Shown here: one piece after another, positions 35,706 through 44,487 of the stretch | Position numbering within the stretch: position 1 is the stretch's first letter | Layout of the letters: every line of letters starts with the position of its first letter | Source: Maribacter sp. | GTDB taxonomy: Bacteria; Bacteroidota; Bacteroidia; Flavobacteriales; Flavobacteriaceae | Assembly: GCA_024643345.1 (NCBI GenBank) | Contig: JAHENB010000024.1 | Coordinates: 1 to 44,570, forward strand | Direction: 5' to 3' | DNA: 44,570 nucleotides | Made by a program: the position numbers and the translations under genes | Notes under the pieces: generated by a model | What the model saw: only the letters and a program-made list of their open reading frames with translations | Told to the model about the DNA's origin: nothing | Database searches by the model: none

Positions 35706-35741
35706 CATAATCTTTTTGGAGCAATGCCCAAGCGGGCTTTA

Positions 35742-36311
35742 CTATCTGTTGCTGGCCATGGTATGATCGTCCCCATGCGTACAGCTCACATGGGCTATTG
35801 CAGCGGCATAGGCTGCGTTATCGGCAGATCTTTGCGCCTGTTGACTGGCACTTTGCAATTTTCGCATATAGTAATGAATATTTCCAAGGTTTTTGGCCGT
35901 ATTCGCTTTCTTGGCATTGTCATAGGCTTCAGCGGCAAAATCACGTGCGTCCAAAGTAAAGCGCTCCGCGTCTATGGCATGGCTTTGTACTTCCGAAATA
36001 CCGCACACTTCTGAATAGTACTGCGCCTCGGAGGCCCTTGATACCGCCTCATCGGCGGCCGTGAGCGCCTTTCCAATCAAGACCTCGACTTTTCGGGCAT
36101 CGGTGCGGGCCGCAACGAAATGTGCGGCAAAGGCCGCCGATTCGGCGAAGGTCTGTAATGAATCTACTTGATGGCTTACCTCCGTCATATACTTTTTTAC
36201 ACTTTCCATTTCACTCTTAAAGAGTTCACACTGGGCTTCCGTAAATATGGGGGCCAAAAGAAGGACCCATGCCAATTGAAAACCGGATTTGAATCGTAGG
36301 TTGCGTTTCAT
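35742..36311 (-). CDS. Exported helical, Ala-rich protein of unknown function
   Basis: From the ATG at 36311 it is about 189 residues: a basic N terminus (MKRNLRFKSG) and a hydrophobic segment (FQLAWVLLLAPIFTEAQ) suggest a signal peptide. The mature part is almost entirely helical and Ala-, Glu- and Ser-rich (EVLIGKALTAADEAVSRASE, FAAEAYDNAKKANTAKN, SASQQAQRSADNAAYAAAIA). It has heptad-like spacing, so it is probably a long coiled coil or helix bundle. Four of the few Cys residues (CELF, VCGI, SCTH) could form disulfides in the periplasm. A longer frame upstream to 36389 would add an implausible leader. Function unknown. Confidence 0.65.
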   Translation of the reverse strand: MKRNLRFKSGFQLAWVLLLAPIFTEAQCELFKSEMESVKKYMTEVSHQVDSLQTFAESAAFAAHFVAARTDARKVEVLIGKALTAADEAVSRASEAQYYSEVCGISEVQSHAIDAERFTLDARDFAAEAYDNAKKANTAKNLGNIHYYMRKLQSASQQAQRSADNAAYAAAIAHVSCTHGDDHTMASNR

Positions 36312-36515
36312 AAGGGGGATTAAATGGTTATACAATCTTAAGAACCTTCCTTCCCTTAAAAAATTCTGAACCATGGGATAAAAACCCATTAAAAAGGTTA
36401 AAAGGTCGTAATGGGCTATTAGAACCCGCTTTTATCGCCAAAACTGTATGCGGACATAAAATATGTCCAGAACTTTATTTTCCCTACTTTACATCCTTCC
36501 AATCACAGTGAATCC

Positions 36516-37976
36516 ATGAAAAAATTATTCCGAATCGTATGGATCGTCCCAGGGCTCTACTTTTTGCTCCTGATCCCGATGCCCCAAACTGAAAGTAAAA
36601 TCCAAAAGGCTGCAAAAACGCCTTTTGTTTGGGGTCAGGATACCCTTTGGGAAACCCTTGAAATGAATTTTATTAGCGCCAAGGCCATGCCGTCCAAGGA
36701 ACTGGATTCCGTGGTGCGGCGCATGACTTTGGCATTGGATAGTGTTCAAGCGGTGCATCAAGAGACATCGCTTCGCCCCGATGATCCTTATTACGCCTTG
36801 ATCGAGAAAGGGTTTTTCGAGGTGGCTCCGCTGATCGCTGCACAGGAGAACAAATCGGACTGGTACATCCGGTTTTATGACAAGGTGAGAAAAAAGTTGA
36901 AGTTCGACTCCCGTTCCTGGGATATGGCAAGTGCCGATTCCCGTAAAGTCGCCTACCGTCTGCTTTATGGCATGAGGGCCGCAGTGGAGGAAATTCTATT
37001 GCAATCGGGGGAAGATCGGTTCGTCTCGACGATGTTTGTTCAAAACGAAACCTCGGCCACCCCGTCTGTAAATATCTTGGGCATAACAGTCCATAGTGGC
37101 GATTTGCTCGTCAGTCGCGGTGGGGCAGAGGTTTCCGCTTTCATTTCTAGGGGGAACGACTACCCGGGAAATTTTTCCCACGTGGCGATGATCTATGTTG
37201 ACAAGGAGTCCCATACGCCCTATTTAATTGAAGCACACATTGAAAAAGGGGTGGCCATTGCAACATTGGAAGACTATCTAAAAGATAAAAAACTACGGTT
37301 CATGGTCATGCGGCCCCGGACCGATTTGGAACAAATAAAAGCGAATCCCATGCTCCCCCATGAGGCCTCCTTACATATTTTTGATGAATCCCAAAGCCGG
37401 CATATCCCGTATGACTTTAAAATGGACTATTACGATGCCTCGGCCATGTTCTGTTCGGAAGTGGGATCCTATGCCTATAAACGGTTCGGCATCGATCTAT
37501 GGGCGTTCGAGTCTACCATCTCGTCCAATGGGATCATGGAATGGCTGAACGATTTCGGAGTGGAGCACTTCGTGACGCAAATGCCCTCAGATCTGGAATA
37601 CGACCCAATGCTCAGCGTGGTGGCCGAATGGAGAAACAAGGAGGCCCTTTTTCAAGATCATTTAGACAATGCCGTTATGGACGCTTTGATAGCGCGGGCC
37701 AATACTGGCGAAAAACTCGACTACAACATTTGGATGTTGCCCATAGCAAGGGTTGTTAAGGGATATTCCATAATGCTCAATACCATTGGAAAGGAAGGAA
37801 TCGTTCCGGAAGGCATGGGGGCGGTAACGGCCTTGAAGAATACCGATTTCGTAAACCGATTTCAGAAATGCAAAGCGCTAACGATGCTGAAAACAAAGGC
37901 ATTCGAGGAAGAAAATAAATATGTGCCCCCTTACTGGCAAATGGTTCGGTTTGCGGAGGAAACTACATCGGATTAG
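36516..37976 (+). CDS. YiiX/YebB-like permuted NlpC/P60 hydrolase
   Basis: This 486-residue protein has an N-terminal hydrophobic segment (LFRIVWIVPGLYFLLLIPMP) and then a circularly permuted NlpC/P60 (papain-like, YiiX/YebB type) domain. The motifs are GDLLVSRGGAEVSAFISRG, NFSHVAMIYVD (His222) and MFCSEVGSYAYKRFG (Cys313), in the His-before-Cys order that defines the permuted class. Members act as amidases or acyltransferases on lipids, peptides or other amides. The additional C-terminal 150 residues and N-terminal 170 residues are family-specific and lack known domains. It is membrane-anchored or exported, so it works in the periplasm. It precedes the second DUF6090 gene by about 100 bp on the same strand. 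Confidence 0.82.
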   Translation: MKKLFRIVWIVPGLYFLLLIPMPQTESKIQKAAKTPFVWGQDTLWETLEMNFISAKAMPSKELDSVVRRMTLALDSVQAVHQETSLRPDDPYYALIEKGFFEVAPLIAAQENKSDWYIRFYDKVRKKLKFDSRSWDMASADSRKVAYRLLYGMRAAVEEILLQSGEDRFVSTMFVQNETSATPSVNILGITVHSGDLLVSRGGAEVSAFISRGNDYPGNFSHVAMIYVDKESHTPYLIEAHIEKGVAIATLEDYLKDKKLRFMVMRPRTDLEQIKANPMLPHEASLHIFDESQSRHIPYDFKMDYYDASAMFCSEVGSYAYKRFGIDLWAFESTISSNGIMEWLNDFGVEHFVTQMPSDLEYDPMLSVVAEWRNKEALFQDHLDNAVMDALIARANTGEKLDYNIWMLPIARVVKGYSIMLNTIGKEGIVPEGMGAVTALKNTDFVNRFQKCKALTMLKTKAFEEENKYVPPYWQMVRFAEETTSD

Positions 37977-38071
37977 GCAGTGCCGAAAAAGCAACATTGC
38001 CATCGCCAAAGGCTTTCATGCCTTATTCAAGAATTCATTACCTTGTAAATAACACCCAACCAATCCCTTGC

Positions 38072-39352
38072 ATGATAAACTTCTTTAGAAAAATCCGCAA
38101 AAAACTAGCAGACGACAACAAACCTTTGAAATACTTAAGATACGCCATTGGCGAAATCGTACTTGTGGTGATCGGTATCTTGATTGCGCTACAAATCAAT
38201 AATACGAATGAAGATCGTATTCAAACCAAAGAACTCGATGGTCTAATGAAAAGTATTTCGAGTGCCATTCAATCGGATATCAATTATCTGAGATTGCTTC
38301 GAACCGCCAGGGAAAGTATTGGCATTAAAGCAGATTCTATTTTTGACGCCTACATAAATGCCCAAAACCCTACTTTGGTCTTTGAAGATTACGCCTTTGT
38401 AGCGAATACATTTAATGAGTTGACAAATCTTATTTATTATCAGCCCAATCTAAGCGCTTTTGAAGCCCTGAAAAATTCGATCTATTTAAGCAAACTTCAA
38501 GGTACGGATATTGAATTGTTATTGAATTCATTCTACACCTCCGCCGAACGCCTGCAAAAACAGGAAGAAAGTTACAACCAGTCGATGAAGACCGATTATC
38601 AAACATGGTCCAATACCTTTAGAAATAAAGGAATTGAAGTTTTTATGACCCCTTGGGAGTTTATGGAAGAAGGGGACATTAAAGAACGATTTTTGGAGGT
38701 TTTGAATGCTCAAGATACCAAAGCACTGTTCGCCAAAAGTTTTGTCGAACTGAATATGACAGGTTTATATGATCAGCAAATTCTGCTCGGTGAAAAGTAC
38801 ATTGAAATGGTCGATAAGCAAGAAATGAATTTTGACGAGCAGACCAAGATAGAGTTTAGTGGCATTTTATATTCCTATTCTGAAGTCGGGATCCTGAACC
38901 TACTGGTCAATGGAAAGGTGCCATCGGACTTTGGTTTATTGTATGCACAATCAAGCAACAAATTTTACTCAGGGATAAAATTTAAGGAAGACCATATTGT
39001 TTTGACCTATCCTGATAATACTTTGGCTTGGGGCTCTCCCTATTTTAATATCAGGGCATTGAATGGTCGTGTCACCGAAATGGACTTTTCAAAATTTGAC
39101 AAGGTCATCTTGGAAATGAGAGGTGCGGAGGGTGGTGAGGCCTTCGCTTTGATGATGAAAGACAAATATGACCTTCCCGATGGAACGGAATCAAGAGTTG
39201 ACATTACCCTGACCGATACCTGGAAAACGTATGAAGTGTCGATAGACCAATTTGAGACCGCGGATAAAAAAATCATACAGACCCCCCTAGGCTTCGTTTT
39301 TTTGGGCGGCGAAGGAAGAACGATCCAGGTAAGATCGATCCAATTTAAATAA
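38072..39352 (+). CDS. DUF6090 protein with C-terminal jelly-roll-like domain
   Basis: This protein of about 426 residues shares with the gene at 17455 the family N terminus: MINFFRKIRKKLADDNKPLK followed by RYAIGEIVLVVIGILIALQI and NNTNE. About 200 helical residues follow. The last 110 residues (about 315-426) form a separate beta-rich module: FDKVILEMRGAEGGEAFAL, LTDTWKTYEVSIDQF, LGFVFLGGEG and RSIQFK. This pattern is that of galactose-binding-like (CBM11/CIA30-like) jelly rolls. The first DUF6090 protein lacks it. The ATG at 38072 is preferred because it matches the family start; the longer frame from 37997 adds an unrelated leader. The domain combination suggests binding to a glycan or envelope component. 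Confidence 0.8.
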   Translation: MINFFRKIRKKLADDNKPLKYLRYAIGEIVLVVIGILIALQINNTNEDRIQTKELDGLMKSISSAIQSDINYLRLLRTARESIGIKADSIFDAYINAQNPTLVFEDYAFVANTFNELTNLIYYQPNLSAFEALKNSIYLSKLQGTDIELLLNSFYTSAERLQKQEESYNQSMKTDYQTWSNTFRNKGIEVFMTPWEFMEEGDIKERFLEVLNAQDTKALFAKSFVELNMTGLYDQQILLGEKYIEMVDKQEMNFDEQTKIEFSGILYSYSEVGILNLLVNGKVPSDFGLLYAQSSNKFYSGIKFKEDHIVLTYPDNTLAWGSPYFNIRALNGRVTEMDFSKFDKVILEMRGAEGGEAFALMMKDKYDLPDGTESRVDITLTDTWKTYEVSIDQFETADKKIIQTPLGFVFLGGEGRTIQVRSIQFK

Positions 39353-39456
39353 GAAGAGGTAAATTGGCAAAATGATCGCCAAAAGGGAAATGGCTTGATC
39401 GAGCCATTAAAACGGCTTATATAACAGGCCGATGGCCCCAAAACGAAACCAAGAAC

Positions 39457-39813
39457 ATGGCGCAATTTTTAGGCATTGATGGTGAATACCATCCCGAGGG
39501 CAGTTTCCTCGGGCAGGATGGCAAGTACTATCCCAAAGGCTCTTTTTTGGGCATCGATGGCAAATACTATCCTGAGGGCAGTTTTCTTGGACAAGATGGA
39601 AAGTATTATGCAAAAGGTGCTGTGCTGGGCATGGATGGTAAATATTATCCAGAAGGCAGTTTCTTGGGGCAAGACGGGAAGTACTATCCGAAAGGATCGT
39701 TTTTAGGAAGAGATGGAAAATACTATCCCGAAGGCAGTTTCCTGGGACAGGATGGGAAGTATTACCCAAAAGGCTACCAACTGGGAATGGATGGTACATA
39801 TCGTTTAAAATAA
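39457..39813 (+). CDS. Repetitive protein made of eight and a half 13-residue units
   Basis: This 118-residue protein is Met-Ala-Gln followed by eight full and one partial copy of a 13-residue unit. The consensus is FLGxDGKYYPxGS, where the first x is Ile, Gln, Met or Arg and the second alternates Glu and Lys. Odd units mostly end PEGS and even units mostly end PKGS with Gln at position 4, so the true period is 26 residues. The array ends QLGMDGTYRLK. No signal peptide, no Cys, no membrane segment. The alternating acidic and basic units may favour side-by-side pairing in a beta-solenoid or filament. It resembles no enzyme I know and differs from MORN repeats in length and motif. The repeat starts 9 bp after the ATG. 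Confidence 0.8.
   Translation: MAQFLGIDGEYHPEGSFLGQDGKYYPKGSFLGIDGKYYPEGSFLGQDGKYYAKGAVLGMDGKYYPEGSFLGQDGKYYPKGSFLGRDGKYYPEGSFLGQDGKYYPKGYQLGMDGTYRLK
39466..39777 (+). repeat. Eight tandem 39-bp coding repeats
   Basis: Eight in-frame 39-bp units (then 33 bp of a ninth) encode the 13-residue repeat. Units with the same parity are more alike than neighbours, giving a 78-bp higher-order period. Nucleotide differences between units are largely at third positions, which suggests purifying selection on the protein after expansion. Confidence 0.9.
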
Positions 39814-39971
39814 TAGGGGTTCCCAATGTGACCAATCCTTGCCGACCGATAGGCAGGTGTTTGCCGATACTTCACAATATCCTGGTTGACCTTTGGACAA
39901 AATAGGGGCCGCGCTTTTCACAGAACCGGAACAGTTCCTTATTTTCATGGCATATTTCAAATAATAACCCA

Positions 39972-41738
39972 ATGTGCGTTTCCAGAACAAAAGAACGCTA
40001 TACCATCATAAGCCGATCGGCCTGTGCCCTCTTTTGCTTATTCGGCAACCTCCTAGATGCCCACGCCTTCCAAACCGGTACCGATGACCAAGGAGCCCTA
40101 GAACAACAGCCCAACATCATCTTCATCCTCACCGACGATCAACGCTTCGATGCCCTGGGCCATGCCGGCAATGCCCTGATCTCGACTCCCGAAATGGATC
40201 GCTTGGCAGCGGCGGGCACGTATTTTAAAAATGCCATGGTCACCACGCCCATCTGTGCGGCCAGTAGGGCCAGTATCCTTACCGGCCTCCAGGAGCGCAC
40301 GCACAACTTCAACTTTCAAACCGGGGATATCCGCGCGGCGTACATGGAAACCTCCTATCCGACCCTTTTAAGGAACCACGGTTACACAACTGCATTCTAT
40401 GGAAAATATGGCGTATTGTACCAAGGGCTCGACCAACAGTTCGATGTGTTCGAGTCGTACGACCGTAACGGCGCCTTTCCCGATCGAAGGGGATATTACT
40501 ATAAGACCTTGGGAAGCGACACCGTGCACCTGACCCGTTATACCGGCCAGAAAGCCCTTGATTTTATAAACGGTGCCGATGGTTCAAAACCCTTCTGCCT
40601 TTCTTTGAGCTTCAGTGCGCCCCATGCCCATGATAATGCAAGGGAACAGTATTTTTGGCAGACCGAATCTGACAGTCTTCTGCAAGATATACAAATGCCC
40701 GGCCCTGAACTGGGAGAGGGCAGATACTTTAAGGCCCAGCCGAAAATGGTGCGGGAAGGATTTAACCGGTTGCGGTGGACATGGCGCTATGATACCCCTA
40801 AAAAATACCAGCACAGTGTAAAGGGGTATTACCGCATGATCTCGGGAATCGATAGGGAAATTGGCAAAATTCGTGAACAACTCGAGAAAAAAGGACTTGC
40901 CGAAAATACCGTCATCATCCTTATGGGCGACAACGGCTACTTCCTGGGCGAAAGGCAATTGGCCGGCAAGTGGCTGTTGTACGACAATTCGGTACGGGTA
41001 CCCCTGATCGTGTACGACCCTAGGGTAAAAACGCATTACACCAGCGCGGCCCTGGCCCTGAACATCGATGTCCCCTCGACGATTTTGGATCTGGCCGGAC
41101 TTCCACAGCCCGATACCTGGCATGGGAAGAGCCTCTTGCCCATTGTCAGGGGCAAAACGGCCGATCTGGAAAGGGATACGGTCTTGTTGGAACATCTCTG
41201 GGAATTCGATCATATTCCCCCCAGTGAGGGCGTGCGCACACACCAGTGGAAATATTTCAGGTATGTGAACGATAAATCGATCGAAGAACTGTACAGCCTA
41301 AAGGATGATCCCAGGGAAATCGACAATTTGGCGAAAAATCCCAAATACGCAATCAAGCTCAGAGCCTTCCGCGAAAAGACCGATGCCCTGGCCGAAGCCT
41401 ACAGCGATGCGTACTCAGAGGGTCCCGCGAACTTGGGCGCTGTTCTGCCCAAAAACGGGAAAGTGGGCTACCAATGGGAACTCCCAAAAAATGGGGTGGC
41501 CCAAACGGCCTATCAATTGCTCGTCGCCTCCTCTGAAGAAAAGCTCAAGAACAATATCGGCGATGTATGGAACAGTGGGCGGGTATTGAGCGATAAAACC
41601 ACCGCCATTGTACATAGGGGCAAGACCTTGAAAAAGGGCCAAACCTATTTCTTTAAGGTTCGCCTTTGGGATGGGGACAACCGCCTATCGAGATATTCCC
41701 AATACCGTTCTTTTGGAATGCCCCAGCAAGCCCCTTAA
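39972..41738 (+). CDS. S1-family sulfatase with C-terminal GH78-type N-module
   Basis: This 588-residue exported sulfatase starts with a hydrophobic signal region (residues about 12-32). The alkaline-phosphatase-like core begins [13 protein letters not shown] (metal ligands Asp55, Asp56), and the formylglycine site is [15 protein letters not shown] with Cys95, a C-A-A-S-R form of the C-x-P/A-x-R signature. [17 protein letters not shown] (Asp320, Asn321) completes the metal site. The last 100 residues (about 487-583) are an added Fn3-like module, with [20 protein letters not shown] and [14 protein letters not shown], that closely resembles the N-terminal module of GH78 alpha-L-rhamnosidases. 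Such a combination suggests desulfation of a sulfated rhamnose-containing polysaccharide such as ulvan, which is inference. It is not inside a recognisable polysaccharide locus here. Confidence 0.9.
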   Translation: MCVSRTKERYTIISRSACALFCLFGNLLDAHAFQTGTDDQGALEQQPNIIFILTDDQRFDALGHAGNALISTPEMDRLAAAGTYFKNAMVTTPICAASRASILTGLQERTHNFNFQTGDIRAAYMETSYPTLLRNHGYTTAFYGKYGVLYQGLDQQFDVFESYDRNGAFPDRRGYYYKTLGSDTVHLTRYTGQKALDFINGADGSKPFCLSLSFSAPHAHDNAREQYFWQTESDSLLQDIQMPGPELGEGRYFKAQPKMVREGFNRLRWTWRYDTPKKYQHSVKGYYRMISGIDREIGKIREQLEKKGLAENTVIILMGDNGYFLGERQLAGKWLLYDNSVRVPLIVYDPRVKTHYTSAALALNIDVPSTILDLAGLPQPDTWHGKSLLPIVRGKTADLERDTVLLEHLWEFDHIPPSEGVRTHQWKYFRYVNDKSIEELYSLKDDPREIDNLAKNPKYAIKLRAFREKTDALAEAYSDAYSEGPANLGAVLPKNGKVGYQWELPKNGVAQTAYQLLVASSEEKLKNNIGDVWNSGRVLSDKTTAIVHRGKTLKKGQTYFFKVRLWDGDNRLSRYSQYRSFGMPQQAP

Positions 41739-41853
41739 AAGTAATTTATGATTGATGTTCAGGTTTTCCTTATTCTGTAAGGAAACCGACCGGGCAGCGC
41801 TCGAAACAGGTTAGTTTTACTGTCTTAAGAAAAAGCCGCTTCCAAATATGTCC

Positions 41854-42762
41854 CTATTCAGGGGTAATGGTAAACCTATATACTGCCTCAAACTTCAGAA
41901 ACAATCCTCCCTTCATGGTTGGGTTTAATTGTGTACGATCATCCCCAAAACTAAAGGCCGTTAAACCCAAATCTATTTTGTCCGCTTTGGAATACACTTC
42001 ATAATCGTTGCTGGAATACCCAAATTTAGCGCGTAACAAGACTTTTTTATCCATGGCGTTCCATTGGATATAGCTGGCAAACTCCAATGAACTTAAATCT
42101 ACATATTCATTTGCGCCCTCTTGCGTAATATTAAAACTTCTGCCGATACCAAAATAATCAAAGCCGTACGTAATCGCCCCTTTGGTATAGTTAATATCGG
42201 CACTGATAGGGAGGGACGTGTCCATTTCAAACCTTTTATTTGGGCTCAAATAATACCACCCAAAAATAGGAGTGGTATAGAAGCCATATGCTTCGGCCGA
42301 AGAATAAATACCAAAACGGTAAATAAGACTTTCCCTTTTGCGAAGTTTTAATAACGCCACACCTCCCAAATAAAGATCATCAGATGAAATATTTTGATAA
42401 TCCGATGCAACTTTGGGCAATAAAACGAGGGTCGTGCTCCATCTATCATTAAATATCGAGCTAAGCCCTATTTTTAAAGTGGTGCTGTATAAATTGAAAA
42501 ATGGGTTCTCGTTGATGCCATCATCCGGATAGAGTTGGAGGTTGTTTTTGCTAAAAATAATGCCCGTGATAAGGGCATTTTTTTTATTTAAGACTACTGG
42601 AAATGTCAGGTCAAATTCCAATGCGCTTACATGGGTGCCGTTATCGCTTCCCTCAAAATTATTATTGAAGGTTTGGCCATAACCTATTTTCAAAAGGTCA
42701 ACATATTCTTGGGCATTGCCCAATAGTGCAAAAAGCAATAGAGGTACACATATTTTTTTCAA
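41854..42762 (-). CDS. Porin-like exported beta-barrel protein
   Basis: This protein of about 300 residues has a signal peptide (LKKICVPLLLFALLGNAQ) starting from a TTG at 42762; an ATG at 42840 would add 26 residues before it. The mature part is built of long amphipathic strands (EYVDLLKIGYGQTFNNNFEG, SALEFDLTFPVVLN, LYGGVALLKLRKRESLIYRF-like pieces, KVLLRAKFGYSSNDYEVYSK) and ends in FEAVYRFTITPE, consistent with a 12-14-strand outer-membrane barrel of a Bacteroidota type. No specific substrate motif. It is convergent with the sulfatase gene (about 115 bp apart), and it faces the PagL-like gene divergently at 43115. Confidence 0.72.
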   Translation of the reverse strand: MKKICVPLLLFALLGNAQEYVDLLKIGYGQTFNNNFEGSDNGTHVSALEFDLTFPVVLNKKNALITGIIFSKNNLQLYPDDGINENPFFNLYSTTLKIGLSSIFNDRWSTTLVLLPKVASDYQNISSDDLYLGGVALLKLRKRESLIYRFGIYSSAEAYGFYTTPIFGWYYLSPNKRFEMDTSLPISADINYTKGAITYGFDYFGIGRSFNITQEGANEYVDLSSLEFASYIQWNAMDKKVLLRAKFGYSSNDYEVYSKADKIDLGLTAFSFGDDRTQLNPTMKGGLFLKFEAVYRFTITPE

Positions 42763-43114
42763 GGATCGCTCTTTTTTACCAAGTTTTGCCAATGGTCGAC
42801 CAAAAAAAGGAATTGAGTATGGCCACGGTAAATATAGCACTAAAGTTAATCCAATAATGGAGACGGGCTTTTGTTATCCTTACAAAAAAAAGCGTATGAA
42901 TAACAGAACGGGGCACTTTGGAGACCTCCAAGGGCATCCTTATAAAACGAATCCTTTAGGTCTAAGGAATTGAAAACACCTGGCTTTTTGTCCCACGCCA
43001 TGGGTCAGTGATGCCTACCGATAAAACCGACCGAATAATGGTCAGGAACGTTTTTTCATACATCCTGGAATTCATTTTTAGTATTTTAGGGCTTTCATAC
43101 CAACCCTAATTCTG

Positions 43115-44416
43115 TTGCATATCTTTCATAAAAACCCTTATCCCCTTTTAACGCGACACCTATTTGCGTGTATCCTGTGCTTTTATGTTTCCCAATTATT
43201 GGGGCAGAAAGAGGGTTCTGAAATGCCTGCATCTCTGTTCTTGCAACTCAATGTGGGCAAGACCGGGGCATCAAACAGGGGCTTTCCAGAAACCAAACTC
43301 CTGAAGGGCTTCTTCATGGGGGTCGGGTGGCATCACCGCTACGGGGACCGGGAATGGGCCAGACAGTTAAGAGGTCCAAGTACCGGTCTTATGCTGGGCA
43401 TTACCGATTTCGGCAACAAAGATAAGGTTGGTTATGCCACTACCATCATGCCCTATCTTGAACTTAACCCCTTTTCTGGCCAAAACACCCTATGGAAACT
43501 ACGAACAGGGTTAGGATTTTCGTATTTTAACAAACAGTTCGATCCAGTTGACAACCCCTTTAACCGCGCCGTGAGCACAAAATTCAAATGGTCGTTCAGG
43601 TCATTGCTCTATTATGACTTGTCTAGCTTTGAAAGAACCACCTGGCGGGTTGGCCTTGGGTTTATCCATTATTCAAACGGACATACCAGCTTACCCAACC
43701 AGGGTCTCAACGCCGTGATGGCCAGTCTAGAAGCGGACTTCAATAGGGGCCGGAATACAGTCCCCGTCGGTTCATATATTGCAGACAGTATTAAAACCCG
43801 CACAGTGCAGAATTACCTTTCCTTGCGTGCCGGGGTCGGACAAAATGTACTGTCCGAAAAATTTAACGATAAAAAGGAAGTTTACACCTTGGCCCTCTCC
43901 TATGGTAAAGTCATTAATTCTACCTTTAAATTCGGGTTCGGGGCTTTCTACAGGGTGTACGAGCACTATTATGACTATATCGAGGGTAATGGGGCATTGG
44001 TTGCTGATGCATATCCGTATTTTCGGGATAAGCCCTTTGTCTACGCCTCCAACTACGGTATTACCGGCAGCGCTGAACTCTTGATGGGGCATGTAGGGGC
44101 CGAGTTCAATATTGGCTTTAATATTCACAAACCGGCCTACAAGATCGATTGGCAGCTCAATAAAGGGTATTCCTTTCAAAGCGGAGATGAGACCGTCATC
44201 GTTTTGGGGGTTTTGGACGCCTATTACGAAATCAAGCGAAGTATCCCCACCCGTATGGGACTAAAGTGGTATTTCATCAATACTAAAAAGAGCCCCCATC
44301 ACAATGTCTTTCTGGGGGCGCATATCAATGCCAATCTGGGGCAGGCAGATTTCACTGAACTCAGTTTGGGTTATGTGGCTCGGTTCAAACTCAAAACAAG
44401 ACCTCTCAAGATATAG
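43115..44416 (+). CDS. PagL-like lipid A 3-O-deacylase (acyloxyacyl hydrolase family)
   Basis: This 433-residue outer-membrane beta-barrel starts at a TTG (no ATG precedes the signal region); residues 10-32 (PLLTRHLFACILCFYVSQLL) form a signal peptide. The core contains GLGFIHYSNGHTSLPNQGLN, with His185 and Ser187 in the HYSNG motif that marks PagL-type lipid A 3-O-deacylases, which remove the 3-hydroxyacyl chain of lipid A. The position expected for the third catalytic residue, Glu in Pseudomonas PagL, is Asn199 here, as in many Bacteroidota relatives. The protein is longer than PagL (about 150 residues) and has extra barrel and loop parts. Function could be lipid A remodelling, but activity with Asn is untested. 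Confidence 0.75.
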   Translation: MHIFHKNPYPLLTRHLFACILCFYVSQLLGQKEGSEMPASLFLQLNVGKTGASNRGFPETKLLKGFFMGVGWHHRYGDREWARQLRGPSTGLMLGITDFGNKDKVGYATTIMPYLELNPFSGQNTLWKLRTGLGFSYFNKQFDPVDNPFNRAVSTKFKWSFRSLLYYDLSSFERTTWRVGLGFIHYSNGHTSLPNQGLNAVMASLEADFNRGRNTVPVGSYIADSIKTRTVQNYLSLRAGVGQNVLSEKFNDKKEVYTLALSYGKVINSTFKFGFGAFYRVYEHYYDYIEGNGALVADAYPYFRDKPFVYASNYGITGSAELLMGHVGAEFNIGFNIHKPAYKIDWQLNKGYSFQSGDETVIVLGVLDAYYEIKRSIPTRMGLKWYFINTKKSPHHNVFLGAHINANLGQADFTELSLGYVARFKLKTRPLKI

Positions 44417-44487
44417 GCTGCGATGCCAACGCGAATTGGACCGGCATTTGTTAAAAAACAGGGTTTTTCGAGTGGGGGCACACATAT

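Noticed and set aside
39466-39777. CRISPR array
   Set aside because: The 39-bp units are contiguous, in frame, without spacers, and all encode the same peptide.
39457-39813. MORN repeat protein as an identity for the repeat array
   Set aside because: MORN units are about 23 residues with a YxGxW-type motif; here the unit is 13 residues with FLGxDGKYYPxGS. The resemblance is limited to the DGKYY segment.
41760-41790. Hairpin GGTTTTCCTTA / TAAGGAAACC as terminator of the sulfatase gene
   Set aside because: The arms are imperfect and no T tract follows on either strand.
42896-42973. 25-codon frame before the PagL-like gene
   Set aside because: It is short, polar, without family or membrane features and could easily occur by chance.
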